In this document: positions 23,008 to 30,871 of the stretch, piece after piece
How the letters are laid out: every line of letters starts with the position of its first letter
Position numbering within the stretch: the stretch's first letter is position 1
Origin: a virus
IMG/VR virus record: IMGVR_UViG_3300049846_000641
Coordinates: 1 to 33,273 of that record
Direction: 5' to 3' (one strand)
DNA: 33,273 nt
Notes under the pieces: model-generated
The model's database searches: none
What the model saw: the letters and a program-made list of their open reading frames with translations, nothing else
Told to the model about the DNA's origin: nothing
Made by a program: the position numbers and the translations under genes

Positions 23008-24302
23008 TACATTAACCCCATCATCCAAGAAAAGTTCTCCATTACGCTATCAACACTAGATCCAATTGGCGCAACCCTAAACTCTAGTACGTCATTAGCA
23101 GCTAATGTCATGATGTCGTTAAAAGCAATCGTGTCGGCTTGGTTATATACAGATGCTCTTCCTTTAAATGTCTGCCCACCATTAGCATAAGCCGTGCCGT
23201 TTACAAACAATTGCAAATCATAGTTAATACCAGTTGCACCACTAGCACGTCTCAATGATCCTGTTGCCGTTACCCAATAATCACCGGCATTTGCAACTGT
23301 TATCTGCATTGTTGCCGATCTAGTAAGCCCTGTTGATTGAGATATTAAAACGTCTGTGTTATTGCTAACAATCTTAACAAAGTTACCAGCCCCAGTACTT
23401 ACCGTGCTTGTAGAGTTACCGCTAAATACAAGGCCACCATACGGGTAAACACCTGTGAATGTGTCGTCATATCCTTCACACCCATGAAAGTAGACGTTAG
23501 AATCATCATCTAGGGTTGTAGTGCAAAGATTGCCAGCATTACCGCTTAATGGGGTACAGTTTAAAAACTTTCCTTCTGTAAAATCACCTGTAGTTAGATT
23601 CTCAAATAAGAATTGGCTAGCGGCCATATTGTAAACGCAATTCTCGATGCGCAAATCAGTGTGAGTGCTTGTACCGAAGTTTACGATGTCAACGGTTTCT
23701 TGTGTTGTTCCTGTAGAGAAATCATCAAAGCGAGTGAATACAAATGTTCCTGTTAAGCTTAGTTTGTCAGTTATTGAAGCGGTTCGACAATTCTTAAACC
23801 ATGTCCTACCGGTTGACCCAGCCCAGCTACCCATCTTAGATGTGGCAAATCGACAACCCCACACGCTAAAGTTAACCGTTGTCGTCATACCGAAGATTGA
23901 GCTTCCTGAATTGGCAGTACTCAAACCAACATTGTATAAGCCACCACTAACACTAGTTGCTTTAATGAGCTTATGAGAGGTTAGGGCGTTATCAAGGATA
24001 AGATAATCCATAGTAGGATCGCCACTGATAGAGGCGACAACTGATCCAGCGCTCCAAGTCAATTCACCTTCAACAGTAACACCCCCGTTCACAAGGTAAA
24101 GCGTGTTAGCCGCTAATGTAATGACGTTAGCAACAGGCGTTGGGAATGCATTTCCTTCTGGCTGTGTTGGCTTAACTACAACAACATTATCCCAATACAA
24201 CATAACGCTATCGACAAAATCACGCATATTAGAAGCAGTGATTGCTTTTACGTTGTTATTTGGGAAACTGGCTATGAGCGCAGCATAATCAATTTGTGTC
24301 AC
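23007..24302 (-). CDS. Beta-helix-like virion protein within the head genes (431 aa)
   Basis: A GTG at 24302 (GTGA overlap with the minor head gene; GGAGG 7 bases upstream) starts a protein whose residues about 55-300 show a repeated pattern of short beta strands with Asn, Gly, Ser and Cys at turns (SVWGCRF; TWFKNCRTASITDKLSL; LRIENCVYNM; VYFHGCEGY), as in right-handed beta-helix spikes. The C-terminal 130 residues look like a TNF/C1q-type jelly-roll trimer domain (MQITVANAGDYWVTATGSL..ANDVLEFRV). A head fibre or a portal- or capsid-associated spike is inferred from this position; tail spikes are not usually encoded here. Confidence 0.7.
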   Translation of the reverse strand: MTQIDYAALIASFPNNNVKAITASNMRDFVDSVMLYWDNVVVVKPTQPEGNAFPTPVANVITLAANTLYLVNGGVTVEGELTWSAGSVVASISGDPTMDYLILDNALTSHKLIKATSVSGGLYNVGLSTANSGSSIFGMTTTVNFSVWGCRFATSKMGSWAGSTGRTWFKNCRTASITDKLSLTGTFVFTRFDDFSTGTTQETVDIVNFGTSTHTDLRIENCVYNMAASQFLFENLTTGDFTEGKFLNCTPLSGNAGNLCTTTLDDDSNVYFHGCEGYDDTFTGVYPYGGLVFSGNSTSTVSTGAGNFVKIVSNNTDVLISQSTGLTRSATMQITVANAGDYWVTATGSLRRASGATGINYDLQLFVNGTAYANGGQTFKGRASVYNQADTIAFNDIMTLAANDVLEFRVAPIGSSVDSVMENFSWMMGLM

Positions 24303-25108
24303 CCTATCACCTCCACCGCTGTACAGCGGCAATTAATCGTATTGCCTGCGCTACCCATTGGGTCTGCAGGCCACCTCAACAACTCACCCCCAACAACAAA
24401 AGACTCATTATGAGCAACAACCTGCCCATTAGCAGCTCTATGCGCTGGCCTTACTCGACCATCGCCCATGGTTTGCCAAGATTTGCGAATCCTTAGCAAT
24501 AAGCCAGCAGCAGCTAACTCATTCCCAATTGTTTCGTATTCTATGTTTTTTGAACCTTCTGCGCCATTATTAACTTCAGTAGCCGCAATAGTATCTGCGC
24601 GCCATAAATTAGTATTGCGCAAACTTTCACGCGCAACTTCAGCGACCGCTTTTTGTGTCACTGGAATTTCTAAATCAATGAGCGCAACTGTAGCAGCAGC
24701 AATCGCCGCTTCTAGTTCTTTTTGGTTTGTGTCTGTAATTTCTTGCGCGCTTCTAATGCTTGAACTAACAGCAAAGTTTGCCAGCTTTTCATCTTTCCTA
24801 ATCTCAATGTTTTTTACAATCTCACCTAAGCTTAACCGAGCCGCCAATATAGCCGCTGCAAGGTCGCTATCTTCATCTTTTTCTACTGTGTTCCCCCAAT
24901 AGTTTGTCAGCCATGTGTATTCTTTTAGCAGCATGTCTAAAAAGTCTTGGTGGTAGTCTTGCGCGTTGAATATAGCGCCGGTTTCTGAATAAAAGCGGGT
25001 GGCTTCGTCTGCTAGCTCATTCAAAAGAGCAAGCACCTTTGGGGCAAACTTTTCTTCTTGCCTAAGCTTTTCTGCATGTTGTTGTTCGGCTTTAGCTCTT
25101 ACGGGCAT
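24299..25108 (-). CDS. Minor head protein, Mu gpF/SPP1 gp7-like
   Basis: This 269-residue protein has helical N-terminal two thirds. The C-terminal Phage_Mu_F domain is clear: RKSWQTMGDGRVRPAHRAANGQ, FVVGGELLRWPADPMG and GNTINCRC. Proteins of this family bind the portal inside the procapsid and may be ejected with the DNA. It overlaps the portal gene by 17 bases. Confidence 0.93.
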   Translation of the reverse strand: MPVRAKAEQQHAEKLRQEEKFAPKVLALLNELADEATRFYSETGAIFNAQDYHQDFLDMLLKEYTWLTNYWGNTVEKDEDSDLAAAILAARLSLGEIVKNIEIRKDEKLANFAVSSSIRSAQEITDTNQKELEAAIAAATVALIDLEIPVTQKAVAEVARESLRNTNLWRADTIAATEVNNGAEGSKNIEYETIGNELAAAGLLLRIRKSWQTMGDGRVRPAHRAANGQVVAHNESFVVGGELLRWPADPMGSAGNTINCRCTAVEVIG

Positions 25109-26537
25109 GGCGTACCATTAGCACTGATTCGATGTACTCATCACTGAACGCTTGCGAACCATCCTTATTCTTAATCGATCGCAAATGCTCGCGGTATGCT
25201 TTGGAATCTTCGTCTAATTCGTCTGTTTCTTCGTCTGTTTCTTCTTCTGTTTCAGCCTCACCAATAGCCACTAGGGTCGATGGCTTATAAATTTGATCGC
25301 CACCTTCACGGTCTTTGTAGCCAATGTTTGTGCGCTGCTCATTGTCGCTCAATAAGCCCAACTTGCTAACAACTTCAGCCTCTTTATAAATGCGCTCTTT
25401 TAATGCTGTAATATCAAAGATTGAATAGCTGTACTCTAACTCTTCTGTGCCATACATAGGCATAAGAAGGCGCGTTAATTCGTCTAACAAAAAGTCAGCT
25501 TGCGGTAAGATCGACTGCTCCCAAAATAGCGCATTGCTTACCTTTAAATTATCCATTGTCATATTGCCAGCAGCAACCAAAGGAAGTGGGATGTAATAGG
25601 CCGTATAAATGTCATCACGCACCTTTTCTCGGTTCTCTTTAAACTGCATTTCGGTATTAGATAGTGCCACGTTCTCAGGCTTAACATTATCCGCAATCAC
25701 TTGACGCCCTGCATTTTGGGCTCCCTCGTAAGCCTTTACTTGTTCTTTCATGCGCTCAAATTGCGCATCAGTCATAGGGTCAGAGTGCTGCCAAGACCAA
25801 ACCAAAGAAGGCCGGCCACCACGCTGCAAAATAGAATAGTTGTTTGTGTCTGCTGCTATGTATTGCTGAATTGCCAACCATAATGGCTTAGCTTTGGATA
25901 ACCCACGATAGAAGCTTGTTTGAGATGGGTTGAAGTCTTTTATGTGCCATAGTTGGCGATCATGGTCACGATTCCAATAGCGCAACATGCCGCCTAGCTC
26001 ATCTTCCTCATCAAGATAAAAATACTCTGTGCGGCGATTATCGCTATAGGTGTACGATCTTGGCGCATAGCTGCCATCGTATGAGTCGCAACTAATGTAA
26101 GCAGGTGAAACGACATAAAGCTCCAAAGGCTCACGATCGCCCGTTACAATGACAAACACCTCTCCGCAAATATCAAAGTACGCGCATAATGCCTTAAGGA
26201 ATGACGTTCCAGACTGTATTGGGTTTGGCTTGGTGAGAATATCTAACTGCTTAGGCCTTGTTTCAAATTCTTCTGTGTTGTTGTTGTACACCTTAAGATC
26301 GATAGAGGCGAACGCATCTGATCGTCTATTTACCGCATCAAAGAAAGGCATACACTCTGTATAAAGCCGGATTGCCTCGTAAGCGTACAGGTCATATTGT
26401 CGGTTAAAGTAGAGGTAATCTGCAAACGATTGCTGTGGCACAAATGATTTTAATTCTGTTGATGGCTGAAAGTTTTTTTCATCTTCAAAGGTGATGGTGG
26501 GCGTTATGCGCTCAAATGGAATTACGCTCCCTTTCAT
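25092..26537 (-). CDS. Portal protein (HK97 type, 481 aa)
   Basis: This is the dodecameric ring at the head vertex through which DNA is packed. Typical blocks are visible: DAVNRRSDAFASIDLKVYN, LTKPNPIQSGTSFLKALC, GLSKAKPLWLAIQQYIAADT, and the clip/crown part with YTAYYIPLPLVAAGNMTMDNL. The C-terminus has a Glu-rich acidic stretch (ETEEETDEETDELDED, about 430-446). The gene ends overlapping the minor head gene and starts next to the terminase stop. Confidence 0.95.
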   Translation of the reverse strand: MKGSVIPFERITPTITFEDEKNFQPSTELKSFVPQQSFADYLYFNRQYDLYAYEAIRLYTECMPFFDAVNRRSDAFASIDLKVYNNNTEEFETRPKQLDILTKPNPIQSGTSFLKALCAYFDICGEVFVIVTGDREPLELYVVSPAYISCDSYDGSYAPRSYTYSDNRRTEYFYLDEEDELGGMLRYWNRDHDRQLWHIKDFNPSQTSFYRGLSKAKPLWLAIQQYIAADTNNYSILQRGGRPSLVWSWQHSDPMTDAQFERMKEQVKAYEGAQNAGRQVIADNVKPENVALSNTEMQFKENREKVRDDIYTAYYIPLPLVAAGNMTMDNLKVSNALFWEQSILPQADFLLDELTRLLMPMYGTEELEYSYSIFDITALKERIYKEAEVVSKLGLLSDNEQRTNIGYKDREGGDQIYKPSTLVAIGEAETEEETDEETDELDEDSKAYREHLRSIKNKDGSQAFSDEYIESVLMVRHARKS

Positions 26538-27791
26538 TTAGATAATCCTTAAAGATGGTTCTGGAGTTGATTTTAGCATTAAATCCGTCAAAGCATACAC
26601 CATCGCATCTATTCGGTCAGGTGATTTTTTTGATACCATTGGCACATATTCCTGCATTTCACTTTCTAGCGCGTCCAATCCTTCAGCGTGTGCGATTTTA
26701 TTTTGTTCATATAATGCCGCAATAGGCTCTGCCCTTGCAAACTTTCCTTTGTTCGCATGTACCTTAATCACTTTTATTTTAGGGTCAATTTGTTTTATTA
26801 CTGTATCAACCAAGTCACCCCCTTGGTTTACTTCTGCCACGATATAAGCGGCCTCGTGCTTGTGATATGCGTTAACAGCAGCTTGCGCCCATTGCAGAGG
26901 AGTTGCCTTCATTGAGTAATCAGCATCAACTCTGCCAATCACCCCATCAGTGGAGCAAACAACGATCCCTGTATTGTCACTTTCTGCCTCGCTTGTTACC
27001 GCAGGATCAAGCCCGACAACGGTTTTCTTTGCCTCTCCAAACTCTAAGTTTTGTGCTTGCGTTATCATATCGAACGTCCATAGTGCTCCCTCTACGTCAT
27101 CAAGAAATTGCCCCAATATAAACCGCGCTTGCTCTCGCTTTGACATGCTCATAAGCACTTTTTCAATGTACCCCTTACCTATGTTTTTTTCATTGTCTTT
27201 TGGATTCATTAAAAGAGAGCCGTAATTATCGCCTAATATCGTGCCGTCAACAGGATGTTTGCCTTGTATAAACATCGGGTAAGACCAATGCTTTTTGCTT
27301 GGCGGGTTCATATCATAAAAGAACTTAAGCATTAGGCCGCTATTTTCAGCAAGGCGCGTCAATAACATTTGTATTGCATAGTAACTTAGTTGGCTGCACT
27401 CATTAGCTAAAATCGTTGAGTACTCATTCCCTAAGATTTTTTCTGTGCGTTGCTTGTCATCAATGCCGCCGAACCAGAACTGACTACCATTATGAGGCAG
27501 CTCAATAAACCAATCTGATTTGTTCTCTTTGTATTTGTATTGTGGGTATAGCAGCTCCCATATCTTAGGGAATGTGTCATACCATATCGAGGTTTTAACG
27601 TGGTTAAACTTCTGCCTTACAATTAAATGCCTAGACTTAACAGCCATACCCCTATTGATTACAGAGGCTATATGTATCGCTGTCTTGCCAGAACGAGAAC
27701 CCCCGTAAAGCATGGAGTGCATATTATTTGACTGGACTTGTATTGCCTCTAGCTGCCTAGCTGTCGGTACGAATGACACCGGCAAACTCAC
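26538..27791 (-). CDS. Terminase large subunit
   Basis: This 417-residue packaging motor has an ATPase domain with Walker A GGSRSGKT (30-37) and Walker B-like ILANE (127-131, with Asn where many have Asp, as in related phages). The RNase-H-like nuclease domain follows with D262 (VGLDPAV), E320 (YIVAEVNQGG) and D395 (DRIDAMVYAL). The start is GTG 27791, inside the small subunit gene; another GTG at 27779 is possible. It works with the small subunit and portal. Confidence 0.95.
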   Translation of the reverse strand: MSLPVSFVPTARQLEAIQVQSNNMHSMLYGGSRSGKTAIHIASVINRGMAVKSRHLIVRQKFNHVKTSIWYDTFPKIWELLYPQYKYKENKSDWFIELPHNGSQFWFGGIDDKQRTEKILGNEYSTILANECSQLSYYAIQMLLTRLAENSGLMLKFFYDMNPPSKKHWSYPMFIQGKHPVDGTILGDNYGSLLMNPKDNEKNIGKGYIEKVLMSMSKREQARFILGQFLDDVEGALWTFDMITQAQNLEFGEAKKTVVGLDPAVTSEAESDNTGIVVCSTDGVIGRVDADYSMKATPLQWAQAAVNAYHKHEAAYIVAEVNQGGDLVDTVIKQIDPKIKVIKVHANKGKFARAEPIAALYEQNKIAHAEGLDALESEMQEYVPMVSKKSPDRIDAMVYALTDLMLKSTPEPSLRII

Positions 27792-28206
27792 TCGGTATTG
27801 TTACAGTCACGCCGCCGCTATGCTCAGTCTGTTGCTTATCGCTCATACCGTGGTTTGTGCATAGCATTAACTTTGTTATGGTTGGGTTGTAGTGCCCTGA
27901 CAGGCCAGAATTAACAAGCCTTTGTTTCTGTGCATTCAACAATATGTCAATTGTGTCCTTAAACTCAGGGTAATCATCAATCCATCTATAAATTGCAGAC
28001 CTTGCAATCTTTTCATGCAGGGCATATCCCTCAACAGTTGGTAGGTTAACACGCTGCATAAGCTGATATGATTTTGACCATCCTTTTTCACCGTCTGCCT
28101 CAGACTGCGTTCGCTGTATGTCAACGTCTTGGCACATCTCAATGTAGTCTAATACAGACTTAGGGTGATAATTTGGGTCGTAATCTGTTGGGCGGCCGCC
28201 TGCCAT
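27757..28206 (-). CDS. Terminase small subunit
   Basis: This 149-residue DNA-recognition subunit has an HTH-like region about 65-85 (LHEKIARSAIYRWIDDYPEF), followed by helices for oligomerisation (TIDILLNAQKQRLVNSGLSGHYNPTITKLMLCTNHGM), typical of the terminase small subunit family of HK97-like and Mu-like phages. The stop of the preceding 54-residue gene overlaps its ATG (TAATG). Confidence 0.92.
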   Translation of the reverse strand: MAGGRPTDYDPNYHPKSVLDYIEMCQDVDIQRTQSEADGEKGWSKSYQLMQRVNLPTVEGYALHEKIARSAIYRWIDDYPEFKDTIDILLNAQKQRLVNSGLSGHYNPTITKLMLCTNHGMSDKQQTEHSGGVTVTIPSEFAGVIRTDS

Positions 28207-28370
28207 TACTTACTACCTGCCTGATACTTATAGCTTGCCATCACTTCTAGCTTGTCACCTTCAATCGTTATTACTAATCGGTCAATAGATTTAGAATCAA
28301 TCTCATTCTTGATTAGCTCTTTGATCTGATTTAGCGCCTCATTAGAGGGCAAGTGCTTTACTTTGGCCAT
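28206..28370 (-). CDS. Small hypothetical protein (54 aa)
   Basis: The ATG at 28370 and stop TAA 28206-28208 overlap the terminase start, so it is translationally coupled. The product is charged and helical with a C-terminal beta pair (RLVITIEGDKLEVMASYKYQ). The function is unknown. Confidence 0.75.
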   Translation of the reverse strand: MAKVKHLPSNEALNQIKELIKNEIDSKSIDRLVITIEGDKLEVMASYKYQAGSK

Positions 28371-28417
28371 ATAGGTGTCTTGGTGTTATCTATTGGGAAT
28401 GGTTTTGTTAAGTCCAT
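28358..28417 (-). CDS. Very short possible ORF (19 aa)
   Basis: ATG 28417 with AAGGTAAAG upstream reads MDLTKPFPIDNTKTPIWPK and ends overlapping the next gene start. It may be a leader peptide for the 54-residue gene or only chance. Few facts support it. Confidence 0.3.
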   Translation of the reverse strand: MDLTKPFPIDNTKTPIWPK

Positions 28418-28426
28418 TACTTTACC

Positions 28427-28639
28427 TTAAGCCTCGCTTTCAACTGTTTGACTAACTGGCTCGCTTTCGTTCGCACTGCTTTGCATCCTTTGCAACTCAT
28501 CATCTTGCCTCAATGTTTCTGCGTATTGTTCTAATAGGTTAGCCGTTGCTTTTGGTACTAGCAGCTGCTTAGTGATCCACCCTTTACGCTCAAGGCTTTT
28601 AGTATAACGCTCTTTGATTGCTTTGCGGCCTATAGTCAT
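28427..28639 (-). CDS. Small hypothetical protein (70 aa)
   Basis: The ATG at 28639 overlaps the stop of the holin-like gene. The product has a basic first half (GRKAIKERYTKSLERKGWITKQ), then a helix (ATANLLEQYAETLRQDDELQRMQ) and an acidic tail. No family is recognised. It belongs to the same transcript as holin and terminase. Confidence 0.75.
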   Translation of the reverse strand: MTIGRKAIKERYTKSLERKGWITKQLLVPKATANLLEQYAETLRQDDELQRMQSSANESEPVSQTVESEA

Positions 28640-29160
28640 TTATTTGCAGCCCTTTCTAGCGCGTCTGTTTTGGCCTTGCTACCGCTACTTGAACCAAAGT
28701 AATAAGCAATCACCCCCGTCCAAGAAGTCCCCAAGGAACCAAGCAATAAAAGGACTGCATCGCCACCTACTTCTGGCTTGCCGTATTTAATCAAATAAGC
28801 CAGCGTGCTAAAAAACCCAACGGTCACTATCATTGCCAAAAGCCTAGGGGTTGAGCTATCCCCCGTCTTAATCTCGCGCTCCCTTGCGCTTGCCTTGTCA
28901 GCAATTGCAAGCTCTTCTAGTTTGATGCCGTTATTTTCTAGCGTTTGCTTAAAATCTAACTCTAGCTTTTTGAGCGCGACAATATCCTCAGGCCGTAACC
29001 CTTGGGATATAAAATTCTGCACCTCTTGTTCGCTTGCTGAAGGATTGCCTAGCAGTTGATCGGCCAAAATCTTGACAGCAGTTCCAGCCAAAGGTGTACC
29101 GAAGGCGGTTGCCAGTGCCGGAGCTACTGTAGAAAGTGTTTTTTTCCAATCAAATGACAT
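28636..29160 (-). CDS. Holin-like protein (3-TM holin family), 174 aa
   Basis: The ATG at 29160 follows AAAGGA. The N-terminus (SFDWKKTLSTVAPALATAFGTPLAGTAVKILADQLLG) and the paired C-terminal membrane helices (LLAMIVTVGFFSTLAYLIKYG; AVLLLLGSLGTSWTGVIAYYFG) with a basic end fit the phage 3TM holin family. Residues about 40-105 are a charged helical region. If it is a holin, it is encoded on the other strand and about 8 kb (around the circle) from the lysozyme gene, which would put the two lysis proteins under different promoters. Confidence 0.75.
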   Translation of the reverse strand: MSFDWKKTLSTVAPALATAFGTPLAGTAVKILADQLLGNPSASEQEVQNFISQGLRPEDIVALKKLELDFKQTLENNGIKLEELAIADKASAREREIKTGDSSTPRLLAMIVTVGFFSTLAYLIKYGKPEVGGDAVLLLLGSLGTSWTGVIAYYFGSSSGSKAKTDALERAANK

Positions 29161-29220
29161 AACAATTCCTTTTGATGAATGGCATGACATTTCCGCTCTA
29201 ATTGCGTGGTGTGAGAGGCC

Positions 29221-29247
29221 ATACCATTAGCACTATAATACCATTAG
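29221..29247 (-). repeat. Tandem direct repeat ATACCATTAG around the leftward promoter
   Basis: ATACCATTAG occurs at 29221-29230 and 29238-29247, one copy at the likely transcription start and one in the spacer, flanking the -10 box (29232-29237). The spacing of 17 bases suggests an operator for a regulator binding on one side of the helix or a tandem binding site. Confidence 0.65.
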
Positions 29248-29260
29248 GTTACGCTTGCAA
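29232..29260 (-). promoter_or_regulatory. Promoter of the leftward structural operon
   Basis: On the minus strand TTGCAA (29255-29260) is followed after exactly 17 bases by TATAGT (29232-29237), a good sigma70 promoter. It lies 72 bases before the holin-like start and overlaps the 3' end of the 62-residue gene. No other equally good promoter was seen for the head and tail genes. Confidence 0.7.
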
Positions 29261-29432
29261 GCATTTCTTGTAGGTCAGAAGGTGTTAAGCATTTAATGGT
29301 AAACACCCCATAACCAATACCACACTCCTTGAAAATGTAGAACGGGTATTCGGGCTGCTTGATCTTTTCCCATGGCCGCAAGTTTTGCGCCTTCCATTGG
29401 TTTAAATCTTCATTGTTCTTGATTAAGTCCAT
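29244..29432 (-). CDS. Small hypothetical protein in the replication cluster (62 aa)
   Basis: The ATG at 29432 overlaps the preceding gene by 23 bases. The product is rich in aromatic residues (WKAQNLRPWEKIKQPEYPFYIF) with a helical end (TPSDLQEMLASV). It is unrecognised. Its last codons contain part of the promoter region of the structural operon. Confidence 0.7.
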   Translation of the reverse strand: MDLIKNNEDLNQWKAQNLRPWEKIKQPEYPFYIFKECGIGYGVFTIKCLTPSDLQEMLASVT

Positions 29433-29943
29433 TTGATTCGTCCGCTATTTGATAATTTCTGATCAGTTTATCAGGGTCATTGTGTGGGTGGTAGGTGTCA
29501 ATTATACGGTCAACTGATTTTGACTCTCTAACACCAACCATTGCTTTAATGCCTTTTAAGTGGTTAAGCGCCACGTCTTTTTTACAAGGCGGCTTTGGAA
29601 GCGCCAACTTCTCGTATGGTTTATGAATAGGGTCAGTTTTTGAGAATGACAAAATATAAGGGATGCTTGGCCAGCTATCGTCTATCATTGCGGCTTTAAG
29701 TCGCTCAAACATAGCGTCTTGCTGATCCTTGCTTAATTTGTCGATCTTAATCCCCCATTCAACCAAGGCCACCTCTTGGCTCTCTTTTGTTGGCCAAGTC
29801 CGATTGAACTTTGTTTCGCCATAAATGGTGGCTATTCGGCTAAAAAAGTATTCCCTTCTTTTTTGCTGAACCTCAGAAGTCGGTATGCCTGAGGCCGTAG
29901 TAGATTGCGTTGGTGCTGTTATTAGGTTGTTTATGTGCTGCAT
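29410..29943 (-). CDS. Replication protein, lambda P-like helicase loader
   Basis: The ATG at 29943 follows GAGGG at 7 bases; a TTG at 29964 is less likely. The 177-residue product has the P pattern: about 25-100 contains EYFFSRIATIYGETKFNRTW...EVALVEWGIKIDKLSKDQQ.., then DDSWPSIPYILSF. P proteins bring the host replicative helicase to the origin. It stands after a gene resembling the C-terminus of initiator proteins and close to the stem-loop block that may be the origin. Confidence 0.75.
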   Translation of the reverse strand: MQHINNLITAPTQSTTASGIPTSEVQQKRREYFFSRIATIYGETKFNRTWPTKESQEVALVEWGIKIDKLSKDQQDAMFERLKAAMIDDSWPSIPYILSFSKTDPIHKPYEKLALPKPPCKKDVALNHLKGIKAMVGVRESKSVDRIIDTYHPHNDPDKLIRNYQIADESNGLNQEQ

Positions 29944-30148
29944 TTGCTTGCCCTCTTGGTTCAAATAATCCCTGCCATCCGTTCCGTATGCTTGTGTCTA
30001 CAATGTCTTGCTGTGTTTTAAAGTCATATCTGCACAAAAACTCGATTTGTTTTTTTTGCGCCCTTTCGGTTAGCTTCTTTTTAATGTCTTTGCGATGGTC
30101 AATAAAATCTTGCCATGCTTGTTCGTTTAATAGGTGTGTTAGTTGCAT
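29873..30148 (-). CDS. Short replication protein, like the C-terminal module of phage initiators (91 aa)
   Basis: ATG 30148 follows AGAGGAGG (6 bases before); an ATG at 30166 would place the ribosome binding site after the start. The sequence WQDFIDHRKDIKKKLTERAQKKQIEFLCRYD..QQDIVDTSIRNGWQGLFEPRG matches the module usually found at the very C-terminus of longer phage replication proteins. Here it stands alone with no winged-helix N-terminal part. It is either a shortened gene or a separate helper protein. The next gene (P-like) overlaps its 3' end by about 70 bases. Confidence 0.75.
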   Translation of the reverse strand: MQLTHLLNEQAWQDFIDHRKDIKKKLTERAQKKQIEFLCRYDFKTQQDIVDTSIRNGWQGLFEPRGQANAAHKQPNNSTNAIYYGLRHTDF

Positions 30149-30185
30149 TTTGCCTCCTCTGTTCATAGTTTAACCCCTTTCATCC

Positions 30186-30408
30186 CGTGACCTACCTATC
30201 ACGCCGCCTAGCAATGCGGTTAATGGATTACTCAGTATCCTCAAGGGTTCACTAAATACCTAGCTTACCTTGCAGTCAATCCCAATATGACTGTCTCCCA
30301 TACAAGCTTGCGTCCTTGTATGCATTAGGCTACGGCTATCATAGGGTTCACCTAATGCGTTCCAACGGTTTGTCACGGTCGCGGGTGTTAAGGGGTTCAC
30401 TAGCCCGC
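30186..30408 (-). other. Array of seven stem-loops, possible replication origin or structured leader RNA
   Basis: No gene is present from 30167 to 30870 apart from the small RNA. In order on the plus strand there are perfect inverted repeats at 30186-30203 (5 bp), 30204-30219 (4), 30225-30240 (4), 30273-30293 (6), 30299-30322 (8), 30322-30358 (8) and 30381-30408 (5). GGGTTCAC occurs three times (30245, 30344, 30393). The block lies directly upstream of the leftward replication genes. It may be an origin with initiator sites, a primosome-type single-strand site, or a folded 5' leader. Confidence 0.6.
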
Positions 30409-30509
30409 ACTTTTCTACTTTGCTTTACTCCCACGCACCGACAAAGACGGCCTTTTTAACGTATGGGGCACGAGCCTAAAAAAATTTGACCTAATGGGAC
30501 ACAGAGGGG

Positions 30510-30537
30510 TTTAACTATAAATCGAAAATGCTATACT
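30510..30537 (+). promoter_or_regulatory. Extended -10 promoter of the candidate small RNA
   Basis: TGCTATACT (30529-30537) is an extended -10 element with a weak -35-like TTTAAC (30510-30515) 16 bases upstream. The expected start is close to 30543, just before the three stem-loops. Confidence 0.55.
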
Positions 30538-30542
30538 TGATC

Positions 30543-30651
30543 TATGGTTTAAACGCGGCTGGTACGCTTTAAATCAGATCGTTAAGGCGGCTAATCCTTA
30601 ACGACAAGCCAATACTAAACCCGTCTACCTACAAAGTAAACGGGTTTTTTT
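30543..30651 (+). ncRNA. Candidate small RNA of about 110 nt with three stem-loops
   Basis: Three clean stems follow the promoter. TTTAAA-GCG with CGC-TTTAAA (30548-30573, one bulged C) is the first. CGTTAAGG with CCTTAACG (30580-30603, perfect 8 bp) is the second. AAACCCG with CGGGTTT (30617-30647) and its T-run form the terminator. No ORF with a ribosome binding site is inside. The first stem contains GGTACGCT, a sequence also found in both early promoters. The function is unknown. Confidence 0.6.
30617..30651 (+). terminator. Rho-independent terminator before the early promoter
   Basis: AAACCCG (30617-30623) pairs with CGGGTTT (30641-30647) and the T-run extends over 30645-30651. It ends the small RNA transcript and separates it from the early operon. 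Confidence 0.9.
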
Positions 30652-30787
30652 ATGCATATAAGCCAGAAACATATAAAAATCGCTCTTTTTTATACATATC
30701 TACCCTATAAGGTCAAACTTTAATCCTTTAAGAATCAATTACTTACCCATAAAAGGGTGTTTTTTTACGATATACCCTAAAAAAAGC

Positions 30788-30816
30788 TTTACTTGGTACG
30801 CTAAACGGCCTATAGT
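30788..30816 (+). promoter_or_regulatory. Early rightward promoter P1 with operator-like sequence
   Basis: TTTACT (30788-30793), 17 bases, TATAGT (30811-30816). The element GTACGCT is repeated at 30796-30802 and 30815-30821, the second copy touching the -10 box. The same layout is found at 32842-32870. It probably drives the operon from 30872 rightward, and is likely controlled by the Cro-like protein at 32635. Confidence 0.75.
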
Positions 30817-30871
30817 ACGCTCATAGGGTGATTGATCAGCCCTATTAACCAAAGACAAACAAGGGGAAGCT

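Noticed and set aside
24468-24902. 144-codon plus-strand open frame inside the minor head gene
   Set aside because: It is antisense to a gene with a clear Mu-F domain and has Ser/Ala-rich shadow composition.
30181-30410. CRISPR array or tRNA gene cluster in the stem-loop block
   Set aside because: The stems differ in sequence and length, there is no regular repeat-spacer unit, and the GGTTCAC pieces do not fit a tRNA T-arm with matching acceptor and anticodon stems.
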